Source: Flavobacterium azooxidireducens (GTDB taxonomy: Bacteria > Bacteroidota > Bacteroidia > Flavobacteriales > Flavobacteriaceae). Taken from it: 64,000 nt of DNA. The DNA lies in the NCBI RefSeq assembly GCF_023195775.1, contig NZ_CP096205.1, positions 1,488,001 through 1,552,000 of the forward strand, read 5' to 3'. A program made the position numbers and the translations under genes. The notes beneath the pieces are model-generated. The model was given only the letters and a program-made list of their open reading frames with translations. It searched no databases and was not told the DNA's origin. The stretch's first letter is position 1. Every line of letters begins with the position of its first letter. Below, in pieces: positions 54,299-63,042 of the stretch.

Positions 54299-54306
54299 TA
54301 TTTTTG
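54299..54306 (+). promoter_or_regulatory. Promoter -7 element of purD
   Basis: TATTTTTG matches TAnnTTTG; it ends 43 bp before the purD start codon. No purine riboswitch fold was recognised in the leader. Confidence 0.45.
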
Positions 54307-54349
54307 CAAAACTAAAACTGAATTAGTTCAGCTCAAACAACAACACAAC

Positions 54350-55621
54350 ATGACAATTTTACTTCTTGGTTCAGGCGGTCGCGAACATGCGTTGGCTTGG
54401 AAAATGCTTCAAAGTTCAAAATGCTCCAAACTATTTGTAGCTCCCGGAAATGCCGGAACAGCTTCAATTGCGACGAATGTTTTAATGCAACCAACCGATT
54501 TTGAATCGATTAAAAAGTTTGTTTTAGAGGAACAAGTTGAAATGGTTGTCGTTGGACCCGAAGATCCACTCGTAGCAGGCATTTTCGATTTTTTTAAAAA
54601 TGATGACGATTTAAAATCAATTCCGGTGATTGGTCCGTCAAAAGAGGGAGCAAAATTGGAAGGAAGTAAAGAATATGCTAAAGAATTTCTAATCAAACAT
54701 AAAATACCAACGGCAGCTTATGATAGTTTTACAGCTTCAACAGTTGAAAAAGGATGTAAATTTTTAGAAACGTTGTCGCCACCGTATGTTCTAAAAGCAG
54801 ATGGTTTAGCGGCCGGAAAAGGTGTTGTGATTTTAAATGATTTAGAAGAAGCAAAAACCGAATTGCGAAATATGCTTGTGCATCAAAAATTTGGAAATGC
54901 CAGTTCAAAAGTGGTTATCGAAGAATTTTTAGATGGAATTGAATTGAGTTGCTTCGTTTTAACCGATGGAAAAAATTATAAAATTCTTCCCACAGCCAAA
55001 GATTACAAACGAATTGGAGAAGGCGATACAGGATTGAATACAGGCGGAATGGGAGCTGTTTCGCCCGTTCCTTTTGCAGACGCTGTGTTGATGGAAAAAA
55101 TCGAAACACGCATCGTTAAACCAACAATCGAAGGTCTTCAAAAAGACGGAATTGAATACAAAGGTTTTGTGTTCATCGGTTTAATCAATGTGAAAGGCGA
55201 ACCAATGGTGATTGAATACAATGTTCGAATGGGCGATCCGGAAACCGAAGTGGTTATGCCAAGAATTAAATCAGATTTAGTTGAATTGTTTTTGGCTGTA
55301 GCCAATGAAAAATTAGACGAAGTTTCACTTGAAATCGATTCTAGAAGTGCCACAACAATTATGGTCGTTTCAGGCGGTTATCCCGAAGATTTTGAAAAAG
55401 GAAAAATAATTACCGGAATTGAAAATGTACAAGATTCGATTGTTTTTCATGCCGGAACAAAGCTTGACAATGGAAATATCGTTTCAAACGGAGGTCGTGT
55501 TCTTGCCATAACTTCCTACGGAAATGACTTTAAAGAAGCCATAAAAAAATCTTACCAAAGTATAGAAAAACTACATTTTGATAAGATGTATTATAGAAAA
55601 GATATTGGCTTTGATCTTTAA
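54350..55621 (+). CDS. purD: Phosphoribosylamine-glycine ligase
   Basis: The protein has 423 residues, full length. ILLLGSGGREHALAWKM opens the N-domain; an ATP-grasp domain follows with VLKADGLAAGKGVVI, EEFLDGIELSCFVLTDG, TGLNTGGMGAVSP and EYNVRMGDPETEVVMPR. It makes glycinamide ribonucleotide in purine synthesis. It stands as a single gene here, convergent with a small membrane-protein gene. Confidence 0.97.
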   Translation: MTILLLGSGGREHALAWKMLQSSKCSKLFVAPGNAGTASIATNVLMQPTDFESIKKFVLEEQVEMVVVGPEDPLVAGIFDFFKNDDDLKSIPVIGPSKEGAKLEGSKEYAKEFLIKHKIPTAAYDSFTASTVEKGCKFLETLSPPYVLKADGLAAGKGVVILNDLEEAKTELRNMLVHQKFGNASSKVVIEEFLDGIELSCFVLTDGKNYKILPTAKDYKRIGEGDTGLNTGGMGAVSPVPFADAVLMEKIETRIVKPTIEGLQKDGIEYKGFVFIGLINVKGEPMVIEYNVRMGDPETEVVMPRIKSDLVELFLAVANEKLDEVSLEIDSRSATTIMVVSGGYPEDFEKGKIITGIENVQDSIVFHAGTKLDNGNIVSNGGRVLAITSYGNDFKEAIKKSYQSIEKLHFDKMYYRKDIGFDL

Positions 55622-55639
55622 AATAAGAATTTCTAACTC

Positions 55640-55870
55640 TTATTTAAAAAAAGAATGAGCCGTTGTATCTTGGTTTTCTTCGTTGTTTGCTTTGTGTAAT
55701 TTTAGTTGTTTTATCCAGTAAACAATAGCAACCGAACAAATGATTACAAATAACCAATTCAAGGTATTAGCAGCCCACCAATTTGACAATTCTAATTCTC
55801 TGAAAAAATCAAGTGGAAGAAAAAGTAAATCAACAAATAGGTATTGAATTCCTTCGAAAAATGCTTTCAT
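55640..55870 (-). CDS. Small membrane protein (DUF6341-like)
   Basis: The protein has 76 residues from the ATG at 55870; an in-frame extension to 55897 would run into the promoter box. It has MKAFFEGIQYLFVDLLFLPLDFFRELEL, then one clear membrane helix (about 37-56) and a charged tail. Similar small proteins sit beside purD/upp in Flavobacteriia and I recall them as DUF6341. Its function is unknown. It is divergent from the DUF6427-like gene. Confidence 0.65.
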   Translation of the reverse strand: MKAFFEGIQYLFVDLLFLPLDFFRELELSNWWAANTLNWLFVIICSVAIVYWIKQLKLHKANNEENQDTTAHSFFK

Positions 55871-55896
55871 GGTATAAAGTATTATATTTACAGTCA

Positions 55897-55904
55897 CAAA
55901 AGTA
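55897..55904 (-). promoter_or_regulatory. Promoter -7 element of the DUF6341-like gene
   Basis: TACTTTTG on the minus strand matches TAnnTTTG, 26 bp upstream of the ATG at 55870. Confidence 0.5.
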
Positions 55905-55916
55905 TAAAATATCCTT

Positions 55917-56858
55917 ATGATTGCAAGCGTTTTTAGTAAATCAAGACCATTTAATTATATTTTAGTTACCACTTTGTTGGTTTTGTGCTTTTTTATTTAT
56001 CAAATCCAACTTGTTGAAACACCTACAGAATCGTCCTTTTTATTAGGCGGATTGGTTTCTAAAGGTATTATTTTAGTGCTTTTAGTGGCTTCACTTTTTA
56101 TCACAAACTTTATCACAAAACGAAACGGATTGAGCAAAGACAATAGTTTTTCGGTACTTTTTTTTGTTTCTTTTCTGTTATTTATTCCTTCGGCTTTTGA
56201 TAACTTCAAAATAATTTTATCCTCTTTTTTCATTTTGTTGGCCATGCGAAGGTTGATTTCGATGAAATCATTACTCACTCCAAAAGAAAAAATATTCGAT
56301 GCTTCGTTGTGGATTTTTATCGCCGCGTTATTTCATTTTTGGAGCATTTTGTTCATTTTTATAGTTTTTGTATCTATCATTTTCCACGTTTCGGGCGATT
56401 ATCGAAATTGGGTGCTACCGTTTATCGCTTTTTTCACGGTAGGAATTCTATTTATATTCTTTTCATTATTAATTGATAAAGAATGGTTAGATATAGTTTG
56501 GAACCAAACAGGAACAGATTTTAAATTTTATTATTTAGAAAAATCAGCAAGCAATGCAGCACTCGTTTTATATGCACTTTTTGCGATAGTTTTTTTAATT
56601 TCAATGATTTTCACGATGTCTAAGCGACCAATAATCATGCTGGCATCGTATAAAAAAGTGATTTTTATTTTTTTAATAAGTGTGTTGATTTACATTATTT
56701 CACCTGAAAAAAGTAACAGTTTATTGCTTTTTGGACTAATGCCGATTTCTGTTTTAGCAACAGGTTTTGTAGAAATGAATAAAGATACAGTTTTAAAAGA
56801 AATTATAACCGCATCTGTTTTGGCCTGCGGCATCTTGCTTTTTATTTTTCAATTATAA
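55917..56858 (+). CDS. Multi-pass membrane protein (DUF6427-like)
   Basis: The protein has 313 residues and about eight hydrophobic helices with short loops. It has no catalytic motif that I recognise. The start MIASVFSKSRPFNYILVTTL and its place between purD and upp fit the flavobacterial family I recall as DUF6427. It is an inner-membrane protein of unknown role. Its 3' end overlaps the converging upp gene by 6 bp. Confidence 0.65.
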   Translation: MIASVFSKSRPFNYILVTTLLVLCFFIYQIQLVETPTESSFLLGGLVSKGIILVLLVASLFITNFITKRNGLSKDNSFSVLFFVSFLLFIPSAFDNFKIILSSFFILLAMRRLISMKSLLTPKEKIFDASLWIFIAALFHFWSILFIFIVFVSIIFHVSGDYRNWVLPFIAFFTVGILFIFFSLLIDKEWLDIVWNQTGTDFKFYYLEKSASNAALVLYALFAIVFLISMIFTMSKRPIIMLASYKKVIFIFLISVLIYIISPEKSNSLLLFGLMPISVLATGFVEMNKDTVLKEIITASVLACGILLFIFQL

Positions 56859-57506
56859 CTTTACGCCGTAAGCCAAATCTCCGGCATCTCCTAAACCGGG
56901 AACAATGTAATTTTTTTCGTTTAATTTCTCATCTAAAGCCGCAACCCACAAATGACAATTAGCGGGAAGATTTTTTTCTAAATAAGCAATGCCTTCAGGA
57001 GCAGCAATCACTACGGCAATGTGAATTTCTTTCGGTTTTTGTTCTAAATGCAATTTATTCAAAACCGCTACAATCGATTGACCGGTCGCCAACATTGGAT
57101 CAATTAAAATTAATGTTTTACTTTCAAAGGAAGGTGCGGCTTGATATTCCACCAAAATATCAAAATAATCATCATTGTTCGGATGATGACGATAAGCCGA
57201 TACAAAACCGTTTTCTGCATTATCAAAAATATTCATAAAACCGGTGTGCAAAGCCAAACCGGCTCTCAAAATAGAACACAAAACCACATGATCTTCTAAA
57301 GCGGTTGTTTTCTTGATGCCAAGCGGAGTTTGAACTTCAATATCAATATATGGAAGCGTTTTACTCAACTCATAGGCCATAATTTCACCAATTCGTTCAA
57401 TATTTTTTCGGAAACGCATGCTGTCGTTTTGCACGGAAACATCACGAATTTGAGCCAAAAAATGATTTAGAATGCTGTTTTGTTCCGAAATATAATGAAG
57501 GTGCAT
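56853..57506 (-). CDS. upp: Uracil phosphoribosyltransferase
   Basis: The protein has 217 residues. It carries the PRPP-binding loop LILIDPMLATGQSIV, preceded by VLCSILRAGLALHTGF and followed by the uracil-binding C-terminus YIVPGLGDAGDLAYG. It salvages uracil to UMP. It is divergent from the DUF4254 gene; a near-match -7 element (TACCTTTA) lies in the shared 69-bp spacer. Confidence 0.96.
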   Translation of the reverse strand: MHLHYISEQNSILNHFLAQIRDVSVQNDSMRFRKNIERIGEIMAYELSKTLPYIDIEVQTPLGIKKTTALEDHVVLCSILRAGLALHTGFMNIFDNAENGFVSAYRHHPNNDDYFDILVEYQAAPSFESKTLILIDPMLATGQSIVAVLNKLHLEQKPKEIHIAVVIAAPEGIAYLEKNLPANCHLWVAALDEKLNEKNYIVPGLGDAGDLAYGVKL

Positions 57507-57548
57507 AAACGTTTTAGTTTTGAATTAGTTTGATAAAGGTATAAAAAG

Positions 57549-57556
57549 TATATTTG
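57549..57556 (+). promoter_or_regulatory. Promoter -7 element of the DUF4254 gene
   Basis: TATATTTG matches TAnnTTTG and ends 19 bp before the ATG at 57576. Confidence 0.5.
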
Positions 57557-57575
57557 TATTTTAAAATTTAATAGT

Positions 57576-58181
57576 ATGTTTTCACAACTTGCCTTTTCTG
57601 TTTTCGAACAAAGCATTGCCGATTATCACGTGCATGACAATGTATATCAACCGGTTAACAATCCTTATCCAAAGGATAAAATAGAGCATTTATTGTATGC
57701 AAAAAATTGGGTTGACACCGTGCAATGGCATTTTGAAGATATCATCCGCGATCCGCAAATTGATCCGGTAGCTGCATTAGACTTAAAAAGGAAAATTGAC
57801 GCGTCCAATCAAGTTCGCACCGATATGGTGGAATATATTGATAGTTATTTTCTTCAAAAATACAGTTCTGTTTCGGTTAAACCGGAAGCAAAAATTAACA
57901 CCGAAAGTCCGGCTTGGGCAATCGATCGTCTTTCTATTTTGGCTTTAAAAATTTATCACATGAGCGAAGAAGCCAATAGAATCGAAGCTTCTGCCGAACA
58001 CAGAGCCAAATGTCAAGAAAAATTAAACATTTTATTGGAACAAAAAAGCGATATGTTTTCGTCCATTGACCAATTGTTGAAAGACATTGAAAGCGGTGAT
58101 AAATTTATGAAAGTGTACAAACAAATGAAAATGTACAATGATGAAGAATTGAATCCGGTGTTGTATCAGAATAAGAAGTAA
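57576..58181 (+). CDS. DUF4254 family protein
   Basis: The protein has 201 residues and is all-helical and soluble. N-terminal FEQSIADYHV, then IEHLLYAKNWVDTVQWHFEDIIRDP and LKRKIDASNQVRTDMVE match the DUF4254 family of Bacteroidetes, which is often next to a GT9 heptosyltransferase gene. Here that GT9 gene is separated from it by the DarTG pair. The function is unknown, perhaps linked to LPS core synthesis by context. Confidence 0.8.
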   Translation: MFSQLAFSVFEQSIADYHVHDNVYQPVNNPYPKDKIEHLLYAKNWVDTVQWHFEDIIRDPQIDPVAALDLKRKIDASNQVRTDMVEYIDSYFLQKYSSVSVKPEAKINTESPAWAIDRLSILALKIYHMSEEANRIEASAEHRAKCQEKLNILLEQKSDMFSSIDQLLKDIESGDKFMKVYKQMKMYNDEELNPVLYQNKK

Positions 58182-58183
58182 GT

Positions 58184-58840
58184 TTGGTTGATTTAAACAA
58201 AATATACCTATACAGAATGACTCATGTTGATAATATTCCACATATATTACAACATGGTATAACGCATCGTAATTCAATCAATGCAAATCCAAATTATATT
58301 TCAATTGGAGATGGTAGTTTAATTGATAATCGAAGTTCTACAAATATTAATGTAACTAATGGTTCTGAGAATGTAAGTGAATCAATAACAATTGGCGATT
58401 TCATTCCTTTCTATTTTGGTATAAGAACCCCAATGTTATACATCATTCAAAACGGTTATAAAGGAGTTAAAAGACAAAATCCCGATGATATAATTTATTG
58501 TGTAACTAGTGTTCAGCAAATTATAATAAGTAATAATTTATTTTATTTTACAGATGGACACGCGAATAGTAAAAAAGGTTTCACTTTAATTTATGACGAT
58601 AAAAAAATTAATGAAATTGAAAGTTTAATTGATTTTAAGGCAGCATATAATAAAAACTGGAAAGATGACACTGATTTGGATTTGAAAAGACGAAAAGAGG
58701 CAGAGTTTCTGGTTAAAAATGATGTACCTAACAATTCTATTTTAGGTTATATCTGCTTCAGTGATGTTTCAAAAAATAAACTTATTAAAATGGAAATCGA
58801 GGAGACAAAGATTGTTGTAAAACCTAATTATTATTTTTGA
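58184..58840 (+). CDS. darT: DarT-type DNA ADP-ribosyltransferase toxin
   Basis: The protein has 218 residues. It shows the DarT (DUF4433) features: LYRMTHVDNIPHILQHGITH near the N-terminus, FIPFYFGIRTPMLYIIQNG in the middle, and the catalytic glutamate at 174 in RRKEAEFLV. DarT enzymes modify thymidine on single-stranded DNA with ADP-ribose and are countered by DarG; DarTG acts in phage defence. The start is TTG at 58184, because the first ATG (58217) would remove the YR residues of the NAD site. It lies 2 bp after the DUF4254 stop and 3 bp before darG. Confidence 0.9.
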   Translation: MVDLNKIYLYRMTHVDNIPHILQHGITHRNSINANPNYISIGDGSLIDNRSSTNINVTNGSENVSESITIGDFIPFYFGIRTPMLYIIQNGYKGVKRQNPDDIIYCVTSVQQIIISNNLFYFTDGHANSKKGFTLIYDDKKINEIESLIDFKAAYNKNWKDDTDLDLKRRKEAEFLVKNDVPNNSILGYICFSDVSKNKLIKMEIEETKIVVKPNYYF

Positions 58841-58843
58841 TTT

Positions 58844-59875
58844 ATGATATATTATAAGATTGGAAATATTTTAGAAAGTGATGCCCAAGCATTAGTTAAT
58901 ACTGTCAACACGCAAGGAGTGATGGGTAAGGGTATTGCTTTACAATTCAAAAATACTTTTCCTTTAAATTATAAAACATATCAAGAGGTTTGTAAAAAAG
59001 GTGATTTTAAGATAGGTGATTTATTGGTTGTAGATGATAATGGATTAATATCAGGAAAAAAAACTATAATTAATTTTCCAACTAAAACTTCATGGAGAAA
59101 GCCATCTGAATATAGTTTTATAGAGAAAGGCCTCGATCAACTTATAAACAAAATAGAAGAACATAATATCAAGTCTATTGCTATTCCTCCTTTAGGAAGT
59201 GGTAATGGTGGGTTGAATTGGGAAATCGTAAAGAAAATGATTGAAGACAAACTTTCCAATCTGCCAATCGACATATTTATATATGAGCCCAACTCTCAAA
59301 TTAAAGAGGTTTTAAAAAGCGAAAGAGTTCAACTAACTGATGCTAGAGCCATGTTGCTTTTTATGCTTTATGATTTAGTTAGTAATGGAGAGTTTGTTTC
59401 TGAATTTTCATGTGAAAAAATATGCTATTTTCTCCAAAGATTCGGTGCCAAAGATTATTTCAAGTTAGAATATAAGCCAAACTTTTATGGTCCATATTCC
59501 GGAAAAGTTAAATACGTCATTAATTATTTAAATGGAAGCTACATAATGGGCTATAGTTCGATGGATAAAAAACCATTTGAACCTCTGCAATTAGTTCCCG
59601 ATGGTATAGAAAAAGTGAATGAATATGTTTCTTCCAAACCAGAATTACTAAAAATAGTATTAGAAACGAAGCAGTTTTTAGATGGTTTTTATTCTGATTT
59701 TGCTCTTGAACTCTTATCAACGGTTGATTATATTTCTACAAAAGAAGAAACATTCAATTTAAACGATATTAAAAAATATATGACTAATTGGAGTGAAAGA
59801 AAACGTACATTATTTTCTAATGATCGATTTTTAAGCATTTCAATTAATCACCTTAAGACAGCAAAATTTGTTTAA
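58844..59875 (+). CDS. darG: DarG-type macrodomain antitoxin
   Basis: The protein has 343 residues. The N-terminal macro domain (1-150) has NTVNTQGVMGKGIALQFK and IAIPPLGSGNGGLNW, the ADP-ribose-binding loops that let DarG remove DNA ADP-ribosylation. The C-terminal part (about 165-343) begins with LTDARAMLLFMLYDLVSNG and matches the DarT-binding domain of full-length DarG. It directly follows darT, the usual operon order. Confidence 0.92.
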   Translation: MIYYKIGNILESDAQALVNTVNTQGVMGKGIALQFKNTFPLNYKTYQEVCKKGDFKIGDLLVVDDNGLISGKKTIINFPTKTSWRKPSEYSFIEKGLDQLINKIEEHNIKSIAIPPLGSGNGGLNWEIVKKMIEDKLSNLPIDIFIYEPNSQIKEVLKSERVQLTDARAMLLFMLYDLVSNGEFVSEFSCEKICYFLQRFGAKDYFKLEYKPNFYGPYSGKVKYVINYLNGSYIMGYSSMDKKPFEPLQLVPDGIEKVNEYVSSKPELLKIVLETKQFLDGFYSDFALELLSTVDYISTKEETFNLNDIKKYMTNWSERKRTLFSNDRFLSISINHLKTAKFV

Positions 59876-60050
59876 CAGCTGATGTGGAAAGGGCCAAAGA
59901 ATGGCCAAAAAACACCAATAAATTGTTAAAAAACATTGTGGCTTGTTAATAAGTCCGCTGTTAAGTCTTGGTTTTCAAGAGATTTGTATAAATTGAAATG
60001 GCAAAAGAATGGCCAAACATTACCTTAAAATCATAAAAAATTGTAATTCA
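59876..60050. other. Intergenic stretch with a repeated AAGAATGGCCAAA motif
   Basis: CAAAGAATGGCCAAA near 59894 and CAAAAGAATGGCCAAAC near 60002 are direct copies about 108 bp apart. No gene, terminator hairpin or TAnnTTTG box was seen. They may mark the edge of the inserted darTG module. Confidence 0.4.
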
Positions 60051-61094
60051 ATGTCTCCCAAACCGCAACATATCCTCGTCATCCGTCTCTCAGCAATGGG
60101 CGATGTAGCGATGACTGTGCCGGTTTTAAGAGCGTTGATTCTACAACATCCCAACTTAAAACTAACCATAGTTTCCCGACCGTTTTTTAAACCGTTTTTC
60201 GACGGAATTCCGAATGTAAATTTCTTTGCAGTTGATCTTCAAAAACGCCACAAAGGATTTTTCGGATTACTTCGATTATTTTCGGATTTAAAAAAATTGG
60301 AAATTGATGCGGTAGCCGATTTGCATAATGTTTTACGATCAAAAGTTGTCCGAAATTTATTCGCTTTAAGCGGAAAAAAAGTAGCATTCACAGACAAAGG
60401 GAGAGCAGAAAAAAAAGCACTAACTAGATTAGAAAACAAAGTTTTTAAACCCGTAAAACCAATGGTGGAGCGACATGTTGAAACTTTTGAAAAACTCGGT
60501 TTTTCAATTGATTTAGTTAATCCACAATTTCCAACTAAAGTAATTTTGTTAGATGAAATTCTAAAAATTACCGGGAATAAAACTCAAGATTGGCTCGGAA
60601 TTGCACCATTTGCTCAATACCAAAGCAAAGTTTATCCTTTGGATTTAATGCAAAAAGTGATTGATGAATTGGCAGAAAATAATTCAATCAAAATTTTTCT
60701 TTTTGGTGGCGGAAGTGAAGAAATTCAGAAATTAAAACAACTTCAAAATAATCATTCAAACGTAATCGTCTTAGCCGGAAAATTGAAATTCAATCAAGAA
60801 TTGGAAGTGATTTCTAACTTAGATGTTATGCTTTCAATGGATTCCGGAAATGCTCATATCGCTGCGATGTTGGGTATAAAAGTCATCACACTTTGGGGAG
60901 CTACTCATCCTTTTGCCGGATTTTCACCATTCAATCAACCGTTGGAAAATTGCCTTGTTTCTGATAGAGAGAAATTTCCGCTTTTACCAACATCGATATA
61001 TGGAAATAAAAAAGTGGAAGGTTATGACGATGTGATGCGAAGTATTTTACCGGAAAAAATAGTGTTCAGTGTTCAGTCGTTGCTGGGAATTTAA
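60051..61094 (+). CDS. Glycosyltransferase family 9 (heptosyltransferase-like)
   Basis: The protein has 347 residues from the ATG at 60051, where the family's N-terminus HILVIRLSAMGDVAMTVPVLRAL begins; an in-frame start at 60009 adds 14 unrelated residues. The C-terminal half has FGGGSEEIQKL and MLSMDSGNAHIAAMLGIKVITLWGATHP, the S-.D-S-G--H-.A motif of GT9. It is expected to add a heptose-like sugar to the LPS inner core at the cytoplasmic membrane. Confidence 0.9.
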   Translation: MSPKPQHILVIRLSAMGDVAMTVPVLRALILQHPNLKLTIVSRPFFKPFFDGIPNVNFFAVDLQKRHKGFFGLLRLFSDLKKLEIDAVADLHNVLRSKVVRNLFALSGKKVAFTDKGRAEKKALTRLENKVFKPVKPMVERHVETFEKLGFSIDLVNPQFPTKVILLDEILKITGNKTQDWLGIAPFAQYQSKVYPLDLMQKVIDELAENNSIKIFLFGGGSEEIQKLKQLQNNHSNVIVLAGKLKFNQELEVISNLDVMLSMDSGNAHIAAMLGIKVITLWGATHPFAGFSPFNQPLENCLVSDREKFPLLPTSIYGNKKVEGYDDVMRSILPEKIVFSVQSLLGI

Positions 61095-61121
61095 TTTTCA
61101 GTCGCAGTCACAGTTTTCAGA

Positions 61122-61430
61122 TTACAAGTAAATCTTATTGTCTTTACAAATTTCTAAAATATACGTTTTTAAATTTGAAATCGCTTCAGCATAATTAGGA
61201 GCTTCATAACCAAACCGTTCGTGTTCTAGCTGTTCTTTTTCCATCGCATTGCAACCTTTGATTACTTCGCGAATCATATCGAGCATAATCAACTCTTTGT
61301 TGTTGGTTTTTTCAAACTTAAAATCCACTAATTCGTCTTCCAAACGGTCACAATACTCCAAAAGCTCTTGCACTTCCGGTTCATCCAAAAGATCTTGAGC
61401 TTTTTTAAATATTTCCAGTTTGTTTTTCAT
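61122..61430 (-). CDS. Small helical protein, unknown function
   Basis: The protein has 102 residues, all-helical and acidic (LEIFKKAQDLLDEPEVQELLEYCDRLEDELVDF). It has no signal peptide or membrane helix. It is compatible with a small cytosolic coiled-coil protein. A TTG two codons upstream (61436) is an alternative start. No family was recognised. It lies 92 bp downstream of the PaaE-like gene on the same strand. Confidence 0.7.
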   Translation of the reverse strand: MKNKLEIFKKAQDLLDEPEVQELLEYCDRLEDELVDFKFEKTNNKELIMLDMIREVIKGCNAMEKEQLEHERFGYEAPNYAEAISNLKTYILEICKDNKIYL

Positions 61431-61482
61431 ATTCAATTACAAAAATCAATAGCAATTTCAAAAGCAAAATTTAAACCTTAAC

Positions 61483-61526
61483 TCGCAACTCGCAACCTTT
61501 CAACTCGCAACCTTTCAACTCGCAAC
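61483..61526. repeat. Short tandem repeat AACTCGCAACCTTTC
   Basis: About three tandem units of AACTCGCAAC(CTTTC) lie between the stop of the PaaE-like gene and the small helical gene. The inverse of this motif is present at 6842-6872. Confidence 0.7.
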
Positions 61527-61528
61527 CG

Positions 61529-62581
61529 TTAAACATCATCATAATCCACAAAAATTTCACTCGATGTCGGATGAGCTTGACACGTTAAAATCAACCCTTC
61601 GGCAATTTCACCATCAGTTAAAATGGTGTTCTTTTTCATTTCGGCAGTTCCTTTAGAAATCCGAGCGATACAGCTGCTGCAAATACCACCTTGACAAGAA
61701 TACGGAGCATCTAAACCTTGTTTTAAAGCGGCTTCCAACAAGGATTGTTTTTGCGACATTTCAAAAGAAGTTTCATCACCATCAACCAAAACAGTAATTT
61801 TTGTGTGACCTTCCAACGATTTTTTAATTTCATTTTCTGAGGATGAAGCAGAGAATAATTCGAATTTTATATCTTTTTCTTTGACGTTGTTTTCTTTCAA
61901 AACATCACTCACTCTATTAATCATTTCCTCTGGTCCGCACAAGTAAAATTTGTCAAATTCCTTTTCTTTATGCTTGTTTTTCAAGACAAAATTCACCGTT
62001 GATTTTTCAATTCTTCCAAACAATTGATCATCGGCTTTTTGCTGACTAAACACATAATGCACAAAAAAGCGTCCAACATATTTCAACTGCAAATCGTGCA
62101 ATTGGTTGTAAAAAATCGTTTCATTGCTCGATTTATTTCCATAAACCAACACAAAAGTACTGTTGGGTTCTTTTTCTAAAACAGTTTGCAAAATCGACAT
62201 TACCGGAGTAATTCCGCTTCCGGCAACAAAAGCAGCATAATTTTTTAAACGTGTAGCATCGGGTTCAAAAATGAATTTTCCTTCGGGAGTGCCAACTTCT
62301 AGTACTTTTCCAATCGTTAATTGTTCATTCGCAAACTTAGAAAAGTAACCGTTTTTGATAGATTTAATGGCAATTCGCAACTCACCACTTTCCGGTGTGG
62401 AACAAATGGAGTAAGCACGACGAATTTCATTTCCGTCTAAAGTGAGTTTTAGATTAATATATTGTCCGGCCACAAAAAGATAATTGGCTTGAAGTTCAGC
62501 AGGAACTTGAAATAGAACAGAAACGGCTTCCGGTGTTTCACGAGTGATTTCTTTTACTGCTAATTTATAAAAAGTTGACAT
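61529..62581 (-). CDS. PaaE-like ferredoxin-NAD(P)H reductase with 2Fe-2S domain
   Basis: The protein has 350 residues. An FAD-binding domain (RRAYSICSTP, residues 54-63), an NAD(P)-binding domain (FVAGSGITPVMSIL, LVYGNKS, LCGPEEMI) and a C-terminal plant-type ferredoxin domain (about 262-350) with SCQGGICSSC and LTCQAHP carry FAD and a 2Fe-2S cluster. The order matches the PaaE/HmpX-type reductases. It passes electrons from NAD(P)H to an oxygenase or desaturase; no other paa gene is nearby, so the partner is unknown. Confidence 0.9.
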   Translation of the reverse strand: MSTFYKLAVKEITRETPEAVSVLFQVPAELQANYLFVAGQYINLKLTLDGNEIRRAYSICSTPESGELRIAIKSIKNGYFSKFANEQLTIGKVLEVGTPEGKFIFEPDATRLKNYAAFVAGSGITPVMSILQTVLEKEPNSTFVLVYGNKSSNETIFYNQLHDLQLKYVGRFFVHYVFSQQKADDQLFGRIEKSTVNFVLKNKHKEKEFDKFYLCGPEEMINRVSDVLKENNVKEKDIKFELFSASSSENEIKKSLEGHTKITVLVDGDETSFEMSQKQSLLEAALKQGLDAPYSCQGGICSSCIARISKGTAEMKKNTILTDGEIAEGLILTCQAHPTSSEIFVDYDDV

Positions 62582-62595
62582 GGATTAATTTTTTA

Positions 62596-62603
62596 CAAAG
62601 GTA
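62596..62603 (-). promoter_or_regulatory. Promoter -7 element of the PaaE-like gene
   Basis: TACCTTTG on the minus strand matches TAnnTTTG, 14 bp upstream of the start codon. Confidence 0.55.
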
Positions 62604-62643
62604 ATAAACCACAGTTTTTGAAAACAGCATATTTTTTAAAAAT

Positions 62644-62686
62644 TTATACATAAGAGTTTTATGTATAAGAAAGTTATGTATATTTG
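62644..62686 (+). promoter_or_regulatory. Promoter and palindromic operator of the PadR gene
   Basis: TTATACATAA (62644-62653) and TTATGTATAA (62659-62668) are perfect inverted 10-mers 5 bp apart, and TTATGTAT recurs at 62674-62681, running into the -7 box TATATTTG (62679-62686). PadR regulators commonly bind ATAC/ATGT-type palindromes over their own promoter, so autorepression is likely. Confidence 0.6.
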
Positions 62687-62705
62687 TGATTCAAATTCGC
62701 TACAA

Positions 62706-63041
62706 ATGAAAAACTCATCATTATACAAAGGAAGTCTTAACACCATAATAATGAAGCTTTTAGAAGAAAAAGGCCGTATGTATGGTTATGAAATCACTCA
62801 AAAAGTAAAAGCCATTACATTGGGTGAATTAAACATCACCGAAGGTGCTTTGTATCCCGCATTACACAAATTGGAAGCCGAAGGTCTGTTGGAAGTAGAG
62901 GTAGAAAAAGTAGATAACCGCTTACGAAAATACTACAAACTCACCGAAAAAGGCAACAAAGAAACCGTAAACCGATTGGCAGAGTTGGAAGAATTTATCA
63001 AGAATATGCAGAATATTGTGAATCCTAAATTGAGTTATTAA
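62706..63041 (+). CDS. PadR family transcriptional regulator
   Basis: The protein has 111 residues from the ATG at 62706; an earlier in-frame Met at 62661 lies within the promoter and is rejected. A winged helix (YKGSLNTIIMKLLEEKGRMYGYEI, then ITEGALYPALHKLEAEGLLEVE) with KYYKLTEKG in the wing and a C-terminal dimerisation helix are typical of PadR. It is followed by two small membrane-protein genes in the same operon, which it probably controls. Confidence 0.93.
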   Translation: MKNSSLYKGSLNTIIMKLLEEKGRMYGYEITQKVKAITLGELNITEGALYPALHKLEAEGLLEVEVEKVDNRLRKYYKLTEKGNKETVNRLAELEEFIKNMQNIVNPKLSY

Positions 63042-63042
63042 G

